Below are positions 8,759 to 16,828 of a DNA stretch of 64,000 bases, in pieces. The number at the start of each line of letters is the position of its first letter. The first letter of the stretch is position 1. A model generated the notes under the pieces. It saw only the letters and a list, made by a program, of their open reading frames with translations, was not told the DNA's origin and made no database searches. This DNA is from UBA8752 sp036159995 (GTDB lineage: Bacteria; Bacteroidota; Bacteroidia; Flavobacteriales_D; Sanyastnellaceae), in assembly GCA_036159995.1 (NCBI GenBank), contig JAYYEI010000060.1:62001-126000 (forward strand). Direction: 5' to 3'. Made by a program: the position numbers and the translations under genes.

Positions 8759-9980
8759 GGCGACGAAGCCCCGTCTGGCCGTGGTGACGCCCCGGTTCCC
8801 CCTCCCACTCAACAAGGGCGACCGGCTGCGCATCCACCACCAGCTGGCCATTCTGCACCGTCACTTCGACATCGACCTGCACTGCCTCTCTTTTCGGACG
8901 GTGAGTGATGCGGAGCGGGAGTCCATCATGGACCGCTGTGACCACCTGACGGTGTATCGACTCAGCTGGTTCTGGGCCCTCATCCGGATGATGTGGGCCC
9001 CCTTGTCCAGACGGCCGTTCCAGGTCCTCCTCTTCACGGAAAAACGCCTCATCCGGGACATGCGGCAGCGGATTCTCCGACAACACCCCGATGTCCTGCT
9101 GGCCCAAATGGTCCGGACCGCCGAATACGTCAAGGATTTCGATGCGGTTCCCCACGTGCTCGACATCATGGACACGCTGCATTCCGGGGCAGAGCGGGAG
9201 GCGGAGAAGGCCCCCTTCTGGAAGCGCCCCTTGCTCCTCGAGGAAGGCCGGAGACTCTTGCGTTACGAGCACCGCATGCCAAACTACTTTGATGCCTGCA
9301 CCATCATCAGCCGGCAGGACCGCGACCTCCTGCCACACCCGGATCGGGAGGCGGTGGTCATCGTGCCGAACGGCGTCAATACGGACTTCTTCAATCCGGA
9401 CGCCGCCGCACAGCCCCTGACGGGCCATTTGGGACCTTTCGATGTGGCGTTCTGCGGCAACCTCGGATACGCCCCCAATGTCGTGGCGGCCCGTTATATC
9501 GTCCAGGACATTGCGCCGGCTTTCGAGTCCCTCACGGGCCGTCCGCTGAAAGTGTTGCTCTCCGGAGCCCAGCCGGCCCAGTCGGTTCTGGCCCTCGCCG
9601 GACGTCATGTCGAGGTCGCGGCCAACGTGCCCGACATCCGGTCTGCCTATCTCGCTGCACCCCTGTTCGTCGCCCCGATGCTCGTGAACACGGGCCTGCA
9701 GAACAAACTGCTGGAAGCCATGGCGCTGGGCCGGGTCTGCATCACCACGCCTCGGGCCTTGTCCGCCATGGGCAAGGAACCCGGCGCCACGGTCACCTCG
9801 GCCGAGGAACCTGAAGAATTCGCCCGGGAAATCGCCCGCTGGTTGGACGACGAGGAGGGTCGGATCCGGATGGGGCAGGAGGCCAGACAATGGGTCGCCG
9901 AGGCGTTCGATTGGACGACGGCCACGGCAACCTTGGTTGCATTGCTCAGGAATCATGCCCGAAAGGGCGATTCAGCTTGA
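8739..9980 (+). CDS. glycosyltransferase (GT4-like; sugar transferase of the stp1/EPS type)
   Basis: 413 residues. N-terminal motif VVTPRFPLPLNKGDRLRIHH is the hallmark of a GT-B subgroup often linked to exopolysaccharide. The middle contains VLDIMDTLHSGAERE and IVPNGVNTDFF. The C-terminal half has AFCGNLGYAPNVVAARYIV and FVAPMLVNTGLQNKLLEAMALG, the donor-binding E-x7-E-like loop. It may start at 8739 or at the second ATG, 8745; both lie inside the end of the previous gene, so translation is probably coupled. Acceptor and linkage cannot be told from sequence. Confidence 0.87.
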   Translation: MPMPSSEATKPRLAVVTPRFPLPLNKGDRLRIHHQLAILHRHFDIDLHCLSFRTVSDAERESIMDRCDHLTVYRLSWFWALIRMMWAPLSRRPFQVLLFTEKRLIRDMRQRILRQHPDVLLAQMVRTAEYVKDFDAVPHVLDIMDTLHSGAEREAEKAPFWKRPLLLEEGRRLLRYEHRMPNYFDACTIISRQDRDLLPHPDREAVVIVPNGVNTDFFNPDAAAQPLTGHLGPFDVAFCGNLGYAPNVVAARYIVQDIAPAFESLTGRPLKVLLSGAQPAQSVLALAGRHVEVAANVPDIRSAYLAAPLFVAPMLVNTGLQNKLLEAMALGRVCITTPRALSAMGKEPGATVTSAEEPEEFAREIARWLDDEEGRIRMGQEARQWVAEAFDWTTATATLVALLRNHARKGDSA

Positions 9981-9990
9981 TTCGACCCTG

Positions 9991-9998
9991 TATTTTTG
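9991..9998 (+). promoter_or_regulatory. -7 box (TATTTTTG) for the 2OG oxygenase gene
   Basis: Perfect TAnnTTTG, exactly 4 nt before the ATG at 10003. This selects 10003 over the in-frame upstream ATG at 9937, which lies inside the previous gene. Confidence 0.6.
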
Positions 9999-10002
9999 GG
10001 AC

Positions 10003-10905
10003 ATGGAGAAGACCATTCCCCTTCTGGACGCTTCCCGGTTCCTTCACGGATCCGAGGATGACCGGATGCGCTTTGCCAAAGACCTGAGAGACGCTTTCGA
10101 GCGGTATGGGTTCATCACCCTCGAGAACCATGGCCTCGAACAGGACCTCATCGACCAGACCTACGGGGAGGCCGAACGGTTTTTCGCCCTTCCGGAGGCG
10201 AGCAAACTCGAAGCGAGCATCCCCGGTGTGGGAGGCAACTTCGGCTACACGCCCTTCGGCCGGGAGCACGCGAAAGATGAGACCCGTGCCGACCTGAAGG
10301 AATTCTATCACTTCGCCCAGCGCCATTACGACCAGCCGGAATGTCCCGAAGCGCCGGGCTTCGTCGCCTCAGGCAAGGAATTGTACGGCCGCATGGAGGC
10401 ACTGGCGGGACAATTGCTCAAGGCCGTCGCCCTCTCCCTGGACCTCGACCTCGATTACTTCTCTGAGCACGTCGAAGGGGGCAACAGCATCCTGCGCGTC
10501 TTGCATTATCCCCCGGCGCCCGACGCGCCGGCCGATGCACCCCGTGCAGGAAGCCACGAGGACATCAACCTCATCACCCTCCTGGTGGGAAGCTCGGCCG
10601 ATGGCCTCGAAGTCTTGGACATGGAGGGCGATTGGATTCCCGTCAAGGCCCACAGCCAGCACCTGACTGTCAACGTCGGGGACATGCTGCAGAACCTCAC
10701 CGGAGGCCTGCTCCGCTCCACGACTCACCGCGTCGTGTTGCCGGAAGGAAGTGGGCGGGAATCCTCCCGGTTCAGCCTGCCGTTCTTCCTGCATCCGATG
10801 GGCACCATGCCCCTCGACCCCATCATGGGGGACCGGGAAGCCCATCCATGTTGGACCGCCGCGGATTTCCTGGACCATCGATTGAACGAAATCGGTCTGA
10901 AGTAA
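10003..10905 (+). CDS. 2OG-Fe(II) oxygenase, isopenicillin N synthase-like
   Basis: 300 residues. N-terminal DIOX_N-type region (IPLLDASRFL, RYGFITLENHGL). The catalytic double-stranded beta-helix has the Fe ligands H and D in SHEDIN, the distal H in STTHRVVLP, and the R-x-S 2-oxoglutarate-binding pair in SRFSLPFF. Family members oxidise small molecules; the substrate is unknown. The ATG at 10003 follows a perfect -7 box by 4 nt. Two nucleotides separate it from the YeeE/YedE gene pair, so cotranscription is likely, although a functional link is not obvious. Confidence 0.9.
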   Translation: MEKTIPLLDASRFLHGSEDDRMRFAKDLRDAFERYGFITLENHGLEQDLIDQTYGEAERFFALPEASKLEASIPGVGGNFGYTPFGREHAKDETRADLKEFYHFAQRHYDQPECPEAPGFVASGKELYGRMEALAGQLLKAVALSLDLDLDYFSEHVEGGNSILRVLHYPPAPDAPADAPRAGSHEDINLITLLVGSSADGLEVLDMEGDWIPVKAHSQHLTVNVGDMLQNLTGGLLRSTTHRVVLPEGSGRESSRFSLPFFLHPMGTMPLDPIMGDREAHPCWTAADFLDHRLNEIGLK

Positions 10906-10906
10906 C

Positions 10907-11473
10907 ATGCTCCACCTCTCACCGTGGCCGTGGTATGTGGTGGGGCCCCTCATCGTGATCACCATGGCCAGCCTCCTGTTGGTCGGGAAGCGCTTTGGCC
11001 TCAGTTCCAACCTCCAGACGGTTTGTGCTGCGGCCGGGGCGGATCGTCTCGCGGAGTACTTCCGGATTGATTGGCTTTCCCGGTCGTGGAATCTGGTGTT
11101 CGTGGCCGGCACCATCGCCGGCGGAGCCGTGGCCCGCTATCTCCTGCTCGGTGACCACGCTGTGGCCCTGAATCCCGCCACCGTGGAAGGCCTGCAATCC
11201 ATGGGTATCACCGATGCCGGAGCCGCGTTTGCTCCCGCGGCATTGTTCAGTTCCGAAGCTTGGACCCATCCCGTGGCCATCGCGATGCTGCTCGTGGGGG
11301 GTATGCTGGTGGGACTCGGCACGCGTTGGGCCAATGGATGCACGAGCGGTCACGCCATCAGTGGACTCAGCGCCATGCAATGGCCCAGCCTGATTGCCGT
11401 CATCGGCTTCTTCATCGGCGGGTTTTCCGTGTCCCATTTCGTCCTCCCCTCCTTGCTCCCGCTCTTGTCATGA
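10907..11473 (+). CDS. YeeE/YedE family transporter, N-terminal half protein
   Basis: 188 residues with about five membrane helices. Contains the family motif NGCTSGHAISGLS with the conserved cysteine. YeeE/YedE proteins import thiosulfate or related sulfur compounds; in many Bacteroidota the pore is made by two half-length proteins instead of one. It follows the oxygenase gene by 1 nt and overlaps the second half gene by 4 nt (ATGA), so the two are translationally coupled and very likely form one transporter. Confidence 0.9.
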   Translation: MLHLSPWPWYVVGPLIVITMASLLLVGKRFGLSSNLQTVCAAAGADRLAEYFRIDWLSRSWNLVFVAGTIAGGAVARYLLLGDHAVALNPATVEGLQSMGITDAGAAFAPAALFSSEAWTHPVAIAMLLVGGMLVGLGTRWANGCTSGHAISGLSAMQWPSLIAVIGFFIGGFSVSHFVLPSLLPLLS

Positions 11474-11880
11474 TCCGCATCTTCCTTCTCGGCCTTTTGT
11501 TTGGACATACGCTCACTATGGGCAAAGTCATCAGCTGGTTCCGCATTCAGGAAATGTTTCGGTTCGAATCCTTCCACATGTACGGGGTCATCGGAAGCGC
11601 CGTCGTATTGGGTGCTGTCTTTCACCTTGTGGCCCGCCGCTTGAAGTGGAAGACCACGGAAGGCGGGGATCTGGACGTCTACCGTTACCCTGCCACGCAA
11701 TGGAAAGCCTGCCTCATTGGGGGCACCGTCTTCGGCATGGGCTGGGCCATCACCGGCGCCTGTCCCGGCCCGCTCTTCATCACGGTCGGCGCGGGATACT
11801 GGCCCATCCTGGTGGCCATCTTGGGCGCCCTCCTCGGCACCTTGATGTACGGCGTGATGAAGTCCAAACTCCCGCACTGA
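11470..11880 (+). CDS. YeeE/YedE family transporter, C-terminal half protein
   Basis: 136 residues, about four membrane helices. Carries the matching motif GWAITGACPGPLFITVG with the second conserved cysteine. The start ATG at 11470 overlaps the stop of the preceding half gene in an ATGA junction. A longer reading frame beginning at 11260 lies inside the first gene in another phase and is not used. Partner of the 188-residue protein; expected to import a reduced sulfur compound such as thiosulfate, by family knowledge. Confidence 0.9.
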   Translation: MIRIFLLGLLFGHTLTMGKVISWFRIQEMFRFESFHMYGVIGSAVVLGAVFHLVARRLKWKTTEGGDLDVYRYPATQWKACLIGGTVFGMGWAITGACPGPLFITVGAGYWPILVAILGALLGTLMYGVMKSKLPH

Positions 11881-11971
11881 TTCGGGAGCCCATCGGATTG
11901 CATTTCTTAAGACGGTCTCCCGACGTATGCAGGCGGCCTTGACGTTACTTCAGCGTAGCACACATCGCTGA

Positions 11972-13432
11972 ATGAACATCCGTACGATTCTCCTCTCCCT
12001 CCTTTCCGCCGCGGTTGGCGGATGGATGGTCCTCCAGTTCCAACCCGCCCATCCTCGAACCCTGGCGGACACATCGCCCTTGCCCGTCCTGGAGGCATTG
12101 CGCCCCATGCCCGCCGCGCCGACGCCTGTGGCGCCCTCCCGGCCCGCGCCCGCCGCACTTCCTGGCGACGGATTCAATGCTGCAGCGGATGCCGCATTGG
12201 ACGCTGTGGTCCACGTTCGCACCGCCCAGACCATGGCCACGACGGGTGGATGGGGTCAATTTTTCGGTATGCCCGGAACCTCGCAAATCCAGCGAGGCTC
12301 TGGCAGCGGCGTCATCCTGTCCGAAGCGGGGCTAATCGTCACCAACCACCACGTCATCGACGGGGCAGACGCCATTGAAGTCGGCCTCAACGACAACCGG
12401 TCTTTCGAAGCTGAACTGGTCGGCAGCGATCCGGCCACCGACATCGCCGTGCTCCGCATCGAGGCCAACGGGCTCACGGCCCTCCCCTGGGGAAACAGCG
12501 ATGACGTGCGCATCGGCGATTGGGTCCTGGCCGTGGGCAACCCCTTTGACCTGACGAGCACAGTCACGGCGGGCATCGTCTCGGCAAAAGCGCGCGACAT
12601 CCAATTGCTCCGCCCCGATTACGCCCGGGATGTCTTTCCCGTCGAGAGCTTCATCCAAACGGATGCCGCCGTGAATCCGGGGAATTCAGGGGGCGCCCTT
12701 GTCGACACGCGAGGACAGCTCGTGGGCATCAACACCGCCATTGCCTCCCGAACCGGCAGTTATGCGGGCTACTCTTTTGCCGTTCCCGCCAATCTGGCCG
12801 CGAAGGTGGCCCGAGACCTGATCGAATTCGGCCGGGTCCAGCGCGCCTTCCTCGGCGTAACCATCCGCCCCGTGGATGAGGCACTGGCCGAGGAAACCGG
12901 ACTGCCCGGTGTGGAAGGCGTCATGGTCACCGGACTCACTGAGGATGGTGGGGCGGCGGAAGCCGGACTCCGAGAAGGCGATGTGATCCTCTCCGTGGAT
13001 GGCGGCGAGACACCGACCCTGCCCCTCCTGCTGGAACGGGTCAATCGACACAGACCCGGGGAACGGACCGACATTGAGGTTTGGAGGGACGGGCAAACCG
13101 AGTGGTTCACAGTCGAATTGAAGGATCGATTCGGCAGAACGGAGCTCAGCGCGGCAGACGAAACCCTCCGGGAAACACTCTACGGCGCCGTCCTTGAAGA
13201 TGCCGCTGAGGGAGGGGGTGTGATCGTGGTGGAATCGGGAACCGGGGCCCTCGGCCGGACCGGCGTGCCCTCCGGCACCCGCATCCAATCAGTAGACGGA
13301 ACTCCCATCGACTCCACGGAGGACCTGATGACCGCCGTTGAACAGGCCAAGAAAGCCGGACAGAAGGCCGTGCTCATCGAAGGACGCACTCCGGATGGAC
13401 AGCCCGCCTGGTTCGGAATGGGCATCCGCTGA
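11972..13432 (+). CDS. HtrA/DegP-type periplasmic serine protease with two PDZ domains
   Basis: 486 residues. An N-terminal signal anchor (MNIRTILLSLLSAAVGGWMV) is followed by a proline-rich linker to about residue 60. The trypsin-like domain has a complete triad: H127 (TNHHVID), D157 (ATDIAVLRI) and S239 (NPGNSGGAL). PDZ1 spans about residues 285-380 (FLGVTIRPVDEAL, GLREGDVILSVDG); a shorter PDZ2 follows to the C-terminus (GVPSGTRIQSVDGTPI). It degrades or refolds damaged envelope proteins. It stands alone, about 90 nt after the transporter pair. No clear -7 box is seen directly before the ATG, unlike many neighbours, so it may use another sigma factor. Confidence 0.94.
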   Translation: MNIRTILLSLLSAAVGGWMVLQFQPAHPRTLADTSPLPVLEALRPMPAAPTPVAPSRPAPAALPGDGFNAAADAALDAVVHVRTAQTMATTGGWGQFFGMPGTSQIQRGSGSGVILSEAGLIVTNHHVIDGADAIEVGLNDNRSFEAELVGSDPATDIAVLRIEANGLTALPWGNSDDVRIGDWVLAVGNPFDLTSTVTAGIVSAKARDIQLLRPDYARDVFPVESFIQTDAAVNPGNSGGALVDTRGQLVGINTAIASRTGSYAGYSFAVPANLAAKVARDLIEFGRVQRAFLGVTIRPVDEALAEETGLPGVEGVMVTGLTEDGGAAEAGLREGDVILSVDGGETPTLPLLLERVNRHRPGERTDIEVWRDGQTEWFTVELKDRFGRTELSAADETLRETLYGAVLEDAAEGGGVIVVESGTGALGRTGVPSGTRIQSVDGTPIDSTEDLMTAVEQAKKAGQKAVLIEGRTPDGQPAWFGMGIR

Positions 13433-13450
13433 GTCCCTCCGTTATTCCCG

Positions 13451-13458
13451 TATATTGA
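13451..13458 (+). promoter_or_regulatory. -7-like box (TATATTGA) for the LON-domain gene
   Basis: TATATTGA is a TAnnTTTG variant, exactly 4 nt before the ATG at 13463. Confidence 0.4.
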
Positions 13459-13462
13459 AGTG

Positions 13463-14086
13463 ATGGCTGGCGCGGCATTCCGGATTCCCCTGTTTCCCCT
13501 TGGGGTCTTCCTCCTTCCCGGAGAACGGACCGGCCTGCACATCTTCGAGCCCCGTTACCGCCAGCTAATCGGAGAGCTGGAGGACGCCCTGAGCGAGGGC
13601 CGTGAACAGGACAATCGATTCGGCATCCCTTTCCACCATGAGGACGTGACCGCCTCGACGGGGTGCATCGCCCGGCTCATCGAGGTCAAGAAGGTGCATC
13701 CCGGAGGCCGGAAGGACATCGTGGTCGAATGCGTCGGTCACTTTGAGACCCGTCGGTTCGAATCCGTGTCCTCCCCCAAACTCTACCCTGCCGGACAAGT
13801 GGTGAGGCGGGACATCGGACTGGATGCGGAGCTCGAGACCCGCCACATCGCCTTGGTGATGCGCATCAAGGAAATCCTGAGCGAGCGCGACATTGATGTC
13901 GCCGGCCTCCCGAGTACCACCATTTCCGACATCACCACCTGGCTTGGGCTCCCGCCAGCTCACAAGCACAGGTTGCTGACGAGCAACGACGAGGAGCGCT
14001 CCGACTTCATGCAGAGCGTGCTGCGTTGGACGCTGTCCATCCTTCAACAGGAATCCCGGATCGACAAGGGTTTCTTTCCGAATTGA
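13463..14086 (+). CDS. LON peptidase substrate-binding domain protein
   Basis: 207 residues consisting of a stand-alone LON N-terminal domain: IPLFPLGVFLLPGERTGLHIFEPRYRQL is represented by its typical pieces PLFPLGVFLLPGE and LHIFEPRYR, then FGIPF, TGCIARL and VECVGHFETRRF. No ATPase or protease domain follows, so it is not a Lon protease. Such single-domain proteins are common in Bacteroidota and of unknown function, perhaps binding protein substrates. Start at 13463 follows a -7-like box. The stop lies 38 nt before the next lipoprotein gene, which has its own promoter box. Confidence 0.9.
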   Translation: MAGAAFRIPLFPLGVFLLPGERTGLHIFEPRYRQLIGELEDALSEGREQDNRFGIPFHHEDVTASTGCIARLIEVKKVHPGGRKDIVVECVGHFETRRFESVSSPKLYPAGQVVRRDIGLDAELETRHIALVMRIKEILSERDIDVAGLPSTTISDITTWLGLPPAHKHRLLTSNDEERSDFMQSVLRWTLSILQQESRIDKGFFPN

Positions 14087-14112
14087 TCGGATTGGCGGGC
14101 TTGCACCGCCAG

Positions 14113-14120
14113 TATCTTTG
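14113..14120 (+). promoter_or_regulatory. -7 box (TATCTTTG) for the lipoprotein gene
   Basis: Perfect TAnnTTTG, exactly 4 nt before the ATG at 14125. Confidence 0.6.
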
Positions 14121-14124
14121 TCGC

Positions 14125-14958
14125 ATGAATGCAAACCGGCTTCATCTGAGCGCTCCGGCCTGGATCCCGGGACTCATCGGGGTGTTGCTCCTCTCCGGGT
14201 GCACCCAACCTCAGGGGTCCCAATCCGGCAAGGGGGAAACGGCGCCCGTCTATGACGAGACCTACCTAGACCCCACCGGACCAAGCTACATGACCGGACC
14301 GACTCGGGTTCATTATCCGGACCTTAGCGATGTGCACCTTCAAGACGAGGAGTATGCCGAGTTCCAGAGCCAGCTCTTCGGCTTCATGGAATCCAACAAT
14401 GAGGGGGAATTCGAACGGCACTTCCGGGACCATTACATCCCCGAGACCTTCCCGCACGACTCCCTACTCGACCTCTACGTGCGCATGTACTTCCAGTGGG
14501 ACAGCATCGGAGTGACCAACCGGTTCGACCACTGGTGGGTACGCTACGTCTCCCCGTTTGCGGAGGGTGCGGTCTATGACGTGGCCATCGCAGAGGTCCG
14601 GATGCGCCACCACCAGGTCTTCCAGAAGCGTTGGACCGGCAACTACCGCAACTTCGGCCGGACCTTTGCCCAGCGCTACCCCGGAGCAACCATCGAATAC
14701 ATGGACACCACCTGGGTGGAAGACAATGGCGATACCGTCCTCCACAGGCTCATTTCCGTGGAGACCGACCGCTTCATCTACCTCGTCCGTGGCCATGCCG
14801 ACAGCACCCACGACGACCGCATCCGCTTGCTGCCCGACGGGTGGCAACTCAGCCCGGAGGTCTTCGCGCTCATGGACTCCACCGCCGTGGCCACCGTGGA
14901 GGAGCACCAAAGGCAATTCGGAAAACTCGAGGATCGGCCCAAAGTCTCCGGCCGATAA
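14125..14958 (+). CDS. hypothetical lipoprotein
   Basis: 277 residues. Signal peptide MNANRLHLSAPAWIPGLIG followed by lipobox LLSGC. The mature part starts with a low-complexity linker and then a folded, aromatic-rich region (FDHWWVRYVSPF, FQKRWTGNYRNFGRTF, DDRIRLLPDGWQL). I do not recognise a named family. The start ATG lies 4 nt after a perfect -7 box, so this gene probably opens a transcript that continues through the amidinotransferase, ctlX and argS, all spaced by 7 nt or less. Probably anchored in the inner or outer membrane. Confidence 0.8.
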   Translation: MNANRLHLSAPAWIPGLIGVLLLSGCTQPQGSQSGKGETAPVYDETYLDPTGPSYMTGPTRVHYPDLSDVHLQDEEYAEFQSQLFGFMESNNEGEFERHFRDHYIPETFPHDSLLDLYVRMYFQWDSIGVTNRFDHWWVRYVSPFAEGAVYDVAIAEVRMRHHQVFQKRWTGNYRNFGRTFAQRYPGATIEYMDTTWVEDNGDTVLHRLISVETDRFIYLVRGHADSTHDDRIRLLPDGWQLSPEVFALMDSTAVATVEEHQRQFGKLEDRPKVSGR

Positions 14959-14965
14959 AGGCACC

Positions 14966-15865
14966 ATGGCGCTTCACGTCCACACCGAATGGGGAAGGCT
15001 CGACAGGGTCGTCGTCGGCCACGGCCAAGACATGGGCGTCCGGCCCACGGTCGAGACGGCGTATGACCCGACGTCCCGGTCGCATCTGGCCGCCGGCACC
15101 TATCCGGGTGACGCCGAGGTGGCGACGGAATTGGACGGATTGGCCCAAACCCTTTCCTCGCGCGGCGTGGACGTACTGAGGCCAGTGGATGTTCCGGAAT
15201 TGGAACAGGTGTTCGCCCGGGATGTCGGCCTTGTCATCGAAGACGTTTTCTTCCGCTCGCGCATGATTGAGGATCGCCAGGCCGAATGGGCGGGCATTGC
15301 CCCCTTGCTGGGGGACATCACGCTCGAGGAGTTTCCCGAAGAGGTCCGCGTCGAAGGCGGGGACGTTCTCCTTCTGGAGGATGCCATCGCGATTGGAGTC
15401 ACCCGGGACCCGGATCTGGTCGGCAAGCAGACGGCCAGGACCAATGCGGAGGCGGCTGAGTTCCTCCGTGGACGGTTTCCGCACCGGGAAGTGATCGAGG
15501 TCGAGCTCTACAAGGATGACCACCATCCACTGAAGAGTGCCCTTCATCTCGATTGCGCCTACATGCCCCTCGGGGAAGGAGACGCCATCATTGCTCCTGA
15601 AGCATTTCTTCAACAGGGTCAACTTAATCGACTGAAAGACAGGCATTCGAGCATCATAAAAATCTCCGTTGAAGAGGCCGCCTTGCTCCAGTCCAACCTG
15701 CTCCACCTGGACGCCCGGACCCTCCTCATCGACCCCCGTTTCCAGCGGGTCGGAAGTGCATTGGAGACCCTCGGATACGAGCTCGTTCCCTGCCCCATGG
15801 AATCCGTGGGGCGGATGGGCGGTCTCTTCCGTTGCACCACCCTTCCCTTGAATCGCCATTCCTGA
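14966..15865 (+). CDS. amidinotransferase-superfamily enzyme (arginine deiminase / DDAH-like)
   Basis: 299 residues. Guanidino-group-modifying fold: N-terminal WGRLDRVVVGHG, EGGDVLLLEDA (acidic substrate site), LHLDCAYMPLG (catalytic His-Asp region), and the nucleophile near the C-terminus in GGLFRCTTLPL. Relatives are amidinotransferases, arginine deiminases and dimethylarginine hydrolases; which reaction applies cannot be settled from sequence. The start is taken at the ATG at 14966, 7 nt after the lipoprotein gene; a longer frame upstream overlaps that gene and is rejected. Directly followed by ctlX and argS, which suggests an arginine/citrulline context. Confidence 0.85.
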   Translation: MALHVHTEWGRLDRVVVGHGQDMGVRPTVETAYDPTSRSHLAAGTYPGDAEVATELDGLAQTLSSRGVDVLRPVDVPELEQVFARDVGLVIEDVFFRSRMIEDRQAEWAGIAPLLGDITLEEFPEEVRVEGGDVLLLEDAIAIGVTRDPDLVGKQTARTNAEAAEFLRGRFPHREVIEVELYKDDHHPLKSALHLDCAYMPLGEGDAIIAPEAFLQQGQLNRLKDRHSSIIKISVEEAALLQSNLLHLDARTLLIDPRFQRVGSALETLGYELVPCPMESVGRMGGLFRCTTLPLNRHS

Positions 15866-15872
15866 CCTCTCC

Positions 15873-16826
15873 ATGGATTCCCCCCAACTCCACCAGTCGG
15901 CCGACTTGCTCTTGATGATCCGGCCAGCGTCCTTCCGGAAGAATGAGGAAACCGCTGTCAACAATGGTTACCAGCAGGACGCCGACTCTGGGGAAGACAC
16001 GGTGGAACTTGCCCGTCGGGAATTTGACGGACTGGTCGATGCCTTGCGTGCTGAAGACATCGATGTGGCGGTCTATGAAGATGATGCCGAAGACGACACC
16101 CCTGATGCCCTGTTCCCCAACAACTGGGTCAGTTTCCATGCCGATGGTCGGGTGGGCCTCTACCCCATGTTTGCCGTAAACCGCCGCCGGGAACGCCGGG
16201 AAGAGCTTGTCCATCGCCTTGCTGCAGACCATGGCCGCGACATGGAGGAATGGGTCGACTTCACGGAATTCGAAGCCCACAACGTGTTCCTCGAGGGAAC
16301 GGGCAGTCTGATCCTGGACCGTCCCAGTGGTGTCGTCTACGCCTCCATCGGGCCGCGGACGGACGCCCGGGCCGCCGAGCAGTTCGCCGACACCTTTGGC
16401 ATGGAGCTGGAGGCCTTCACCGCCTACCAAACCTCAGGCGACCGCCAAGCCCCCATCTACCACACCAACGTGATGCTCGCCATCGGGACGGATTGGGCCG
16501 TGGTCTGTGACGAGATTGTCACCGACGATGTGGAAAGACAGGTGCTGCTCGATCGATTGACGGCATCAGGCAAGGCGGTGGTCCAGATCACCGCCGAGCA
16601 GGTCAATGGCTTTGCGGGCAATGTGCTCGAGGTCCTGAACCGAAAGGGCGAACGGCTCATTGCCATGAGCTCCGCGGCTTACGCGAGCTTCACGGAAGCC
16701 CAACGCGCCAGGCTCGCCTCTTGTGCCCGATTGGTCCACGCCCCCATTCCCACCATCGAAAAGCTCGGGGGTGGATCCGTTCGCTGCATGTTGGCGGAAG
16801 TGTTCCTCCCCAAAGTCCAAGACTGA
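15873..16826 (+). CDS. ctlX: citrulline utilization hydrolase CtlX-type protein
   Basis: 317 residues, a second member of the amidinotransferase superfamily. Recognisable motifs: LLLMIRPASFRKNEETA, PDALFPNNWVSFH, FEAHNVFLEGTGS, IYHTNVMLAIG with the catalytic His, and GGGSVRCMLAEVF with the nucleophilic Cys. CtlX proteins are described as hydrolases of citrulline (to ornithine, CO2 and ammonia). It sits 7 nt after the other amidinotransferase and 2 nt before argS; grouping with argS is frequent for this family in Bacteroidota. The two neighbouring enzymes share a fold but little sequence, so they are not a recent duplication. Confidence 0.88.
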   Translation: MDSPQLHQSADLLLMIRPASFRKNEETAVNNGYQQDADSGEDTVELARREFDGLVDALRAEDIDVAVYEDDAEDDTPDALFPNNWVSFHADGRVGLYPMFAVNRRRERREELVHRLAADHGRDMEEWVDFTEFEAHNVFLEGTGSLILDRPSGVVYASIGPRTDARAAEQFADTFGMELEAFTAYQTSGDRQAPIYHTNVMLAIGTDWAVVCDEIVTDDVERQVLLDRLTASGKAVVQITAEQVNGFAGNVLEVLNRKGERLIAMSSAAYASFTEAQRARLASCARLVHAPIPTIEKLGGGSVRCMLAEVFLPKVQD

Positions 16827-16828
16827 CC

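Noticed and set aside
11881..11971. Sigma-70-like promoter (TTGACG and TAGCAC) for the HtrA gene
   Set aside because: Spacing and context do not match well, and Bacteroidota do not generally use that consensus; left unassigned.
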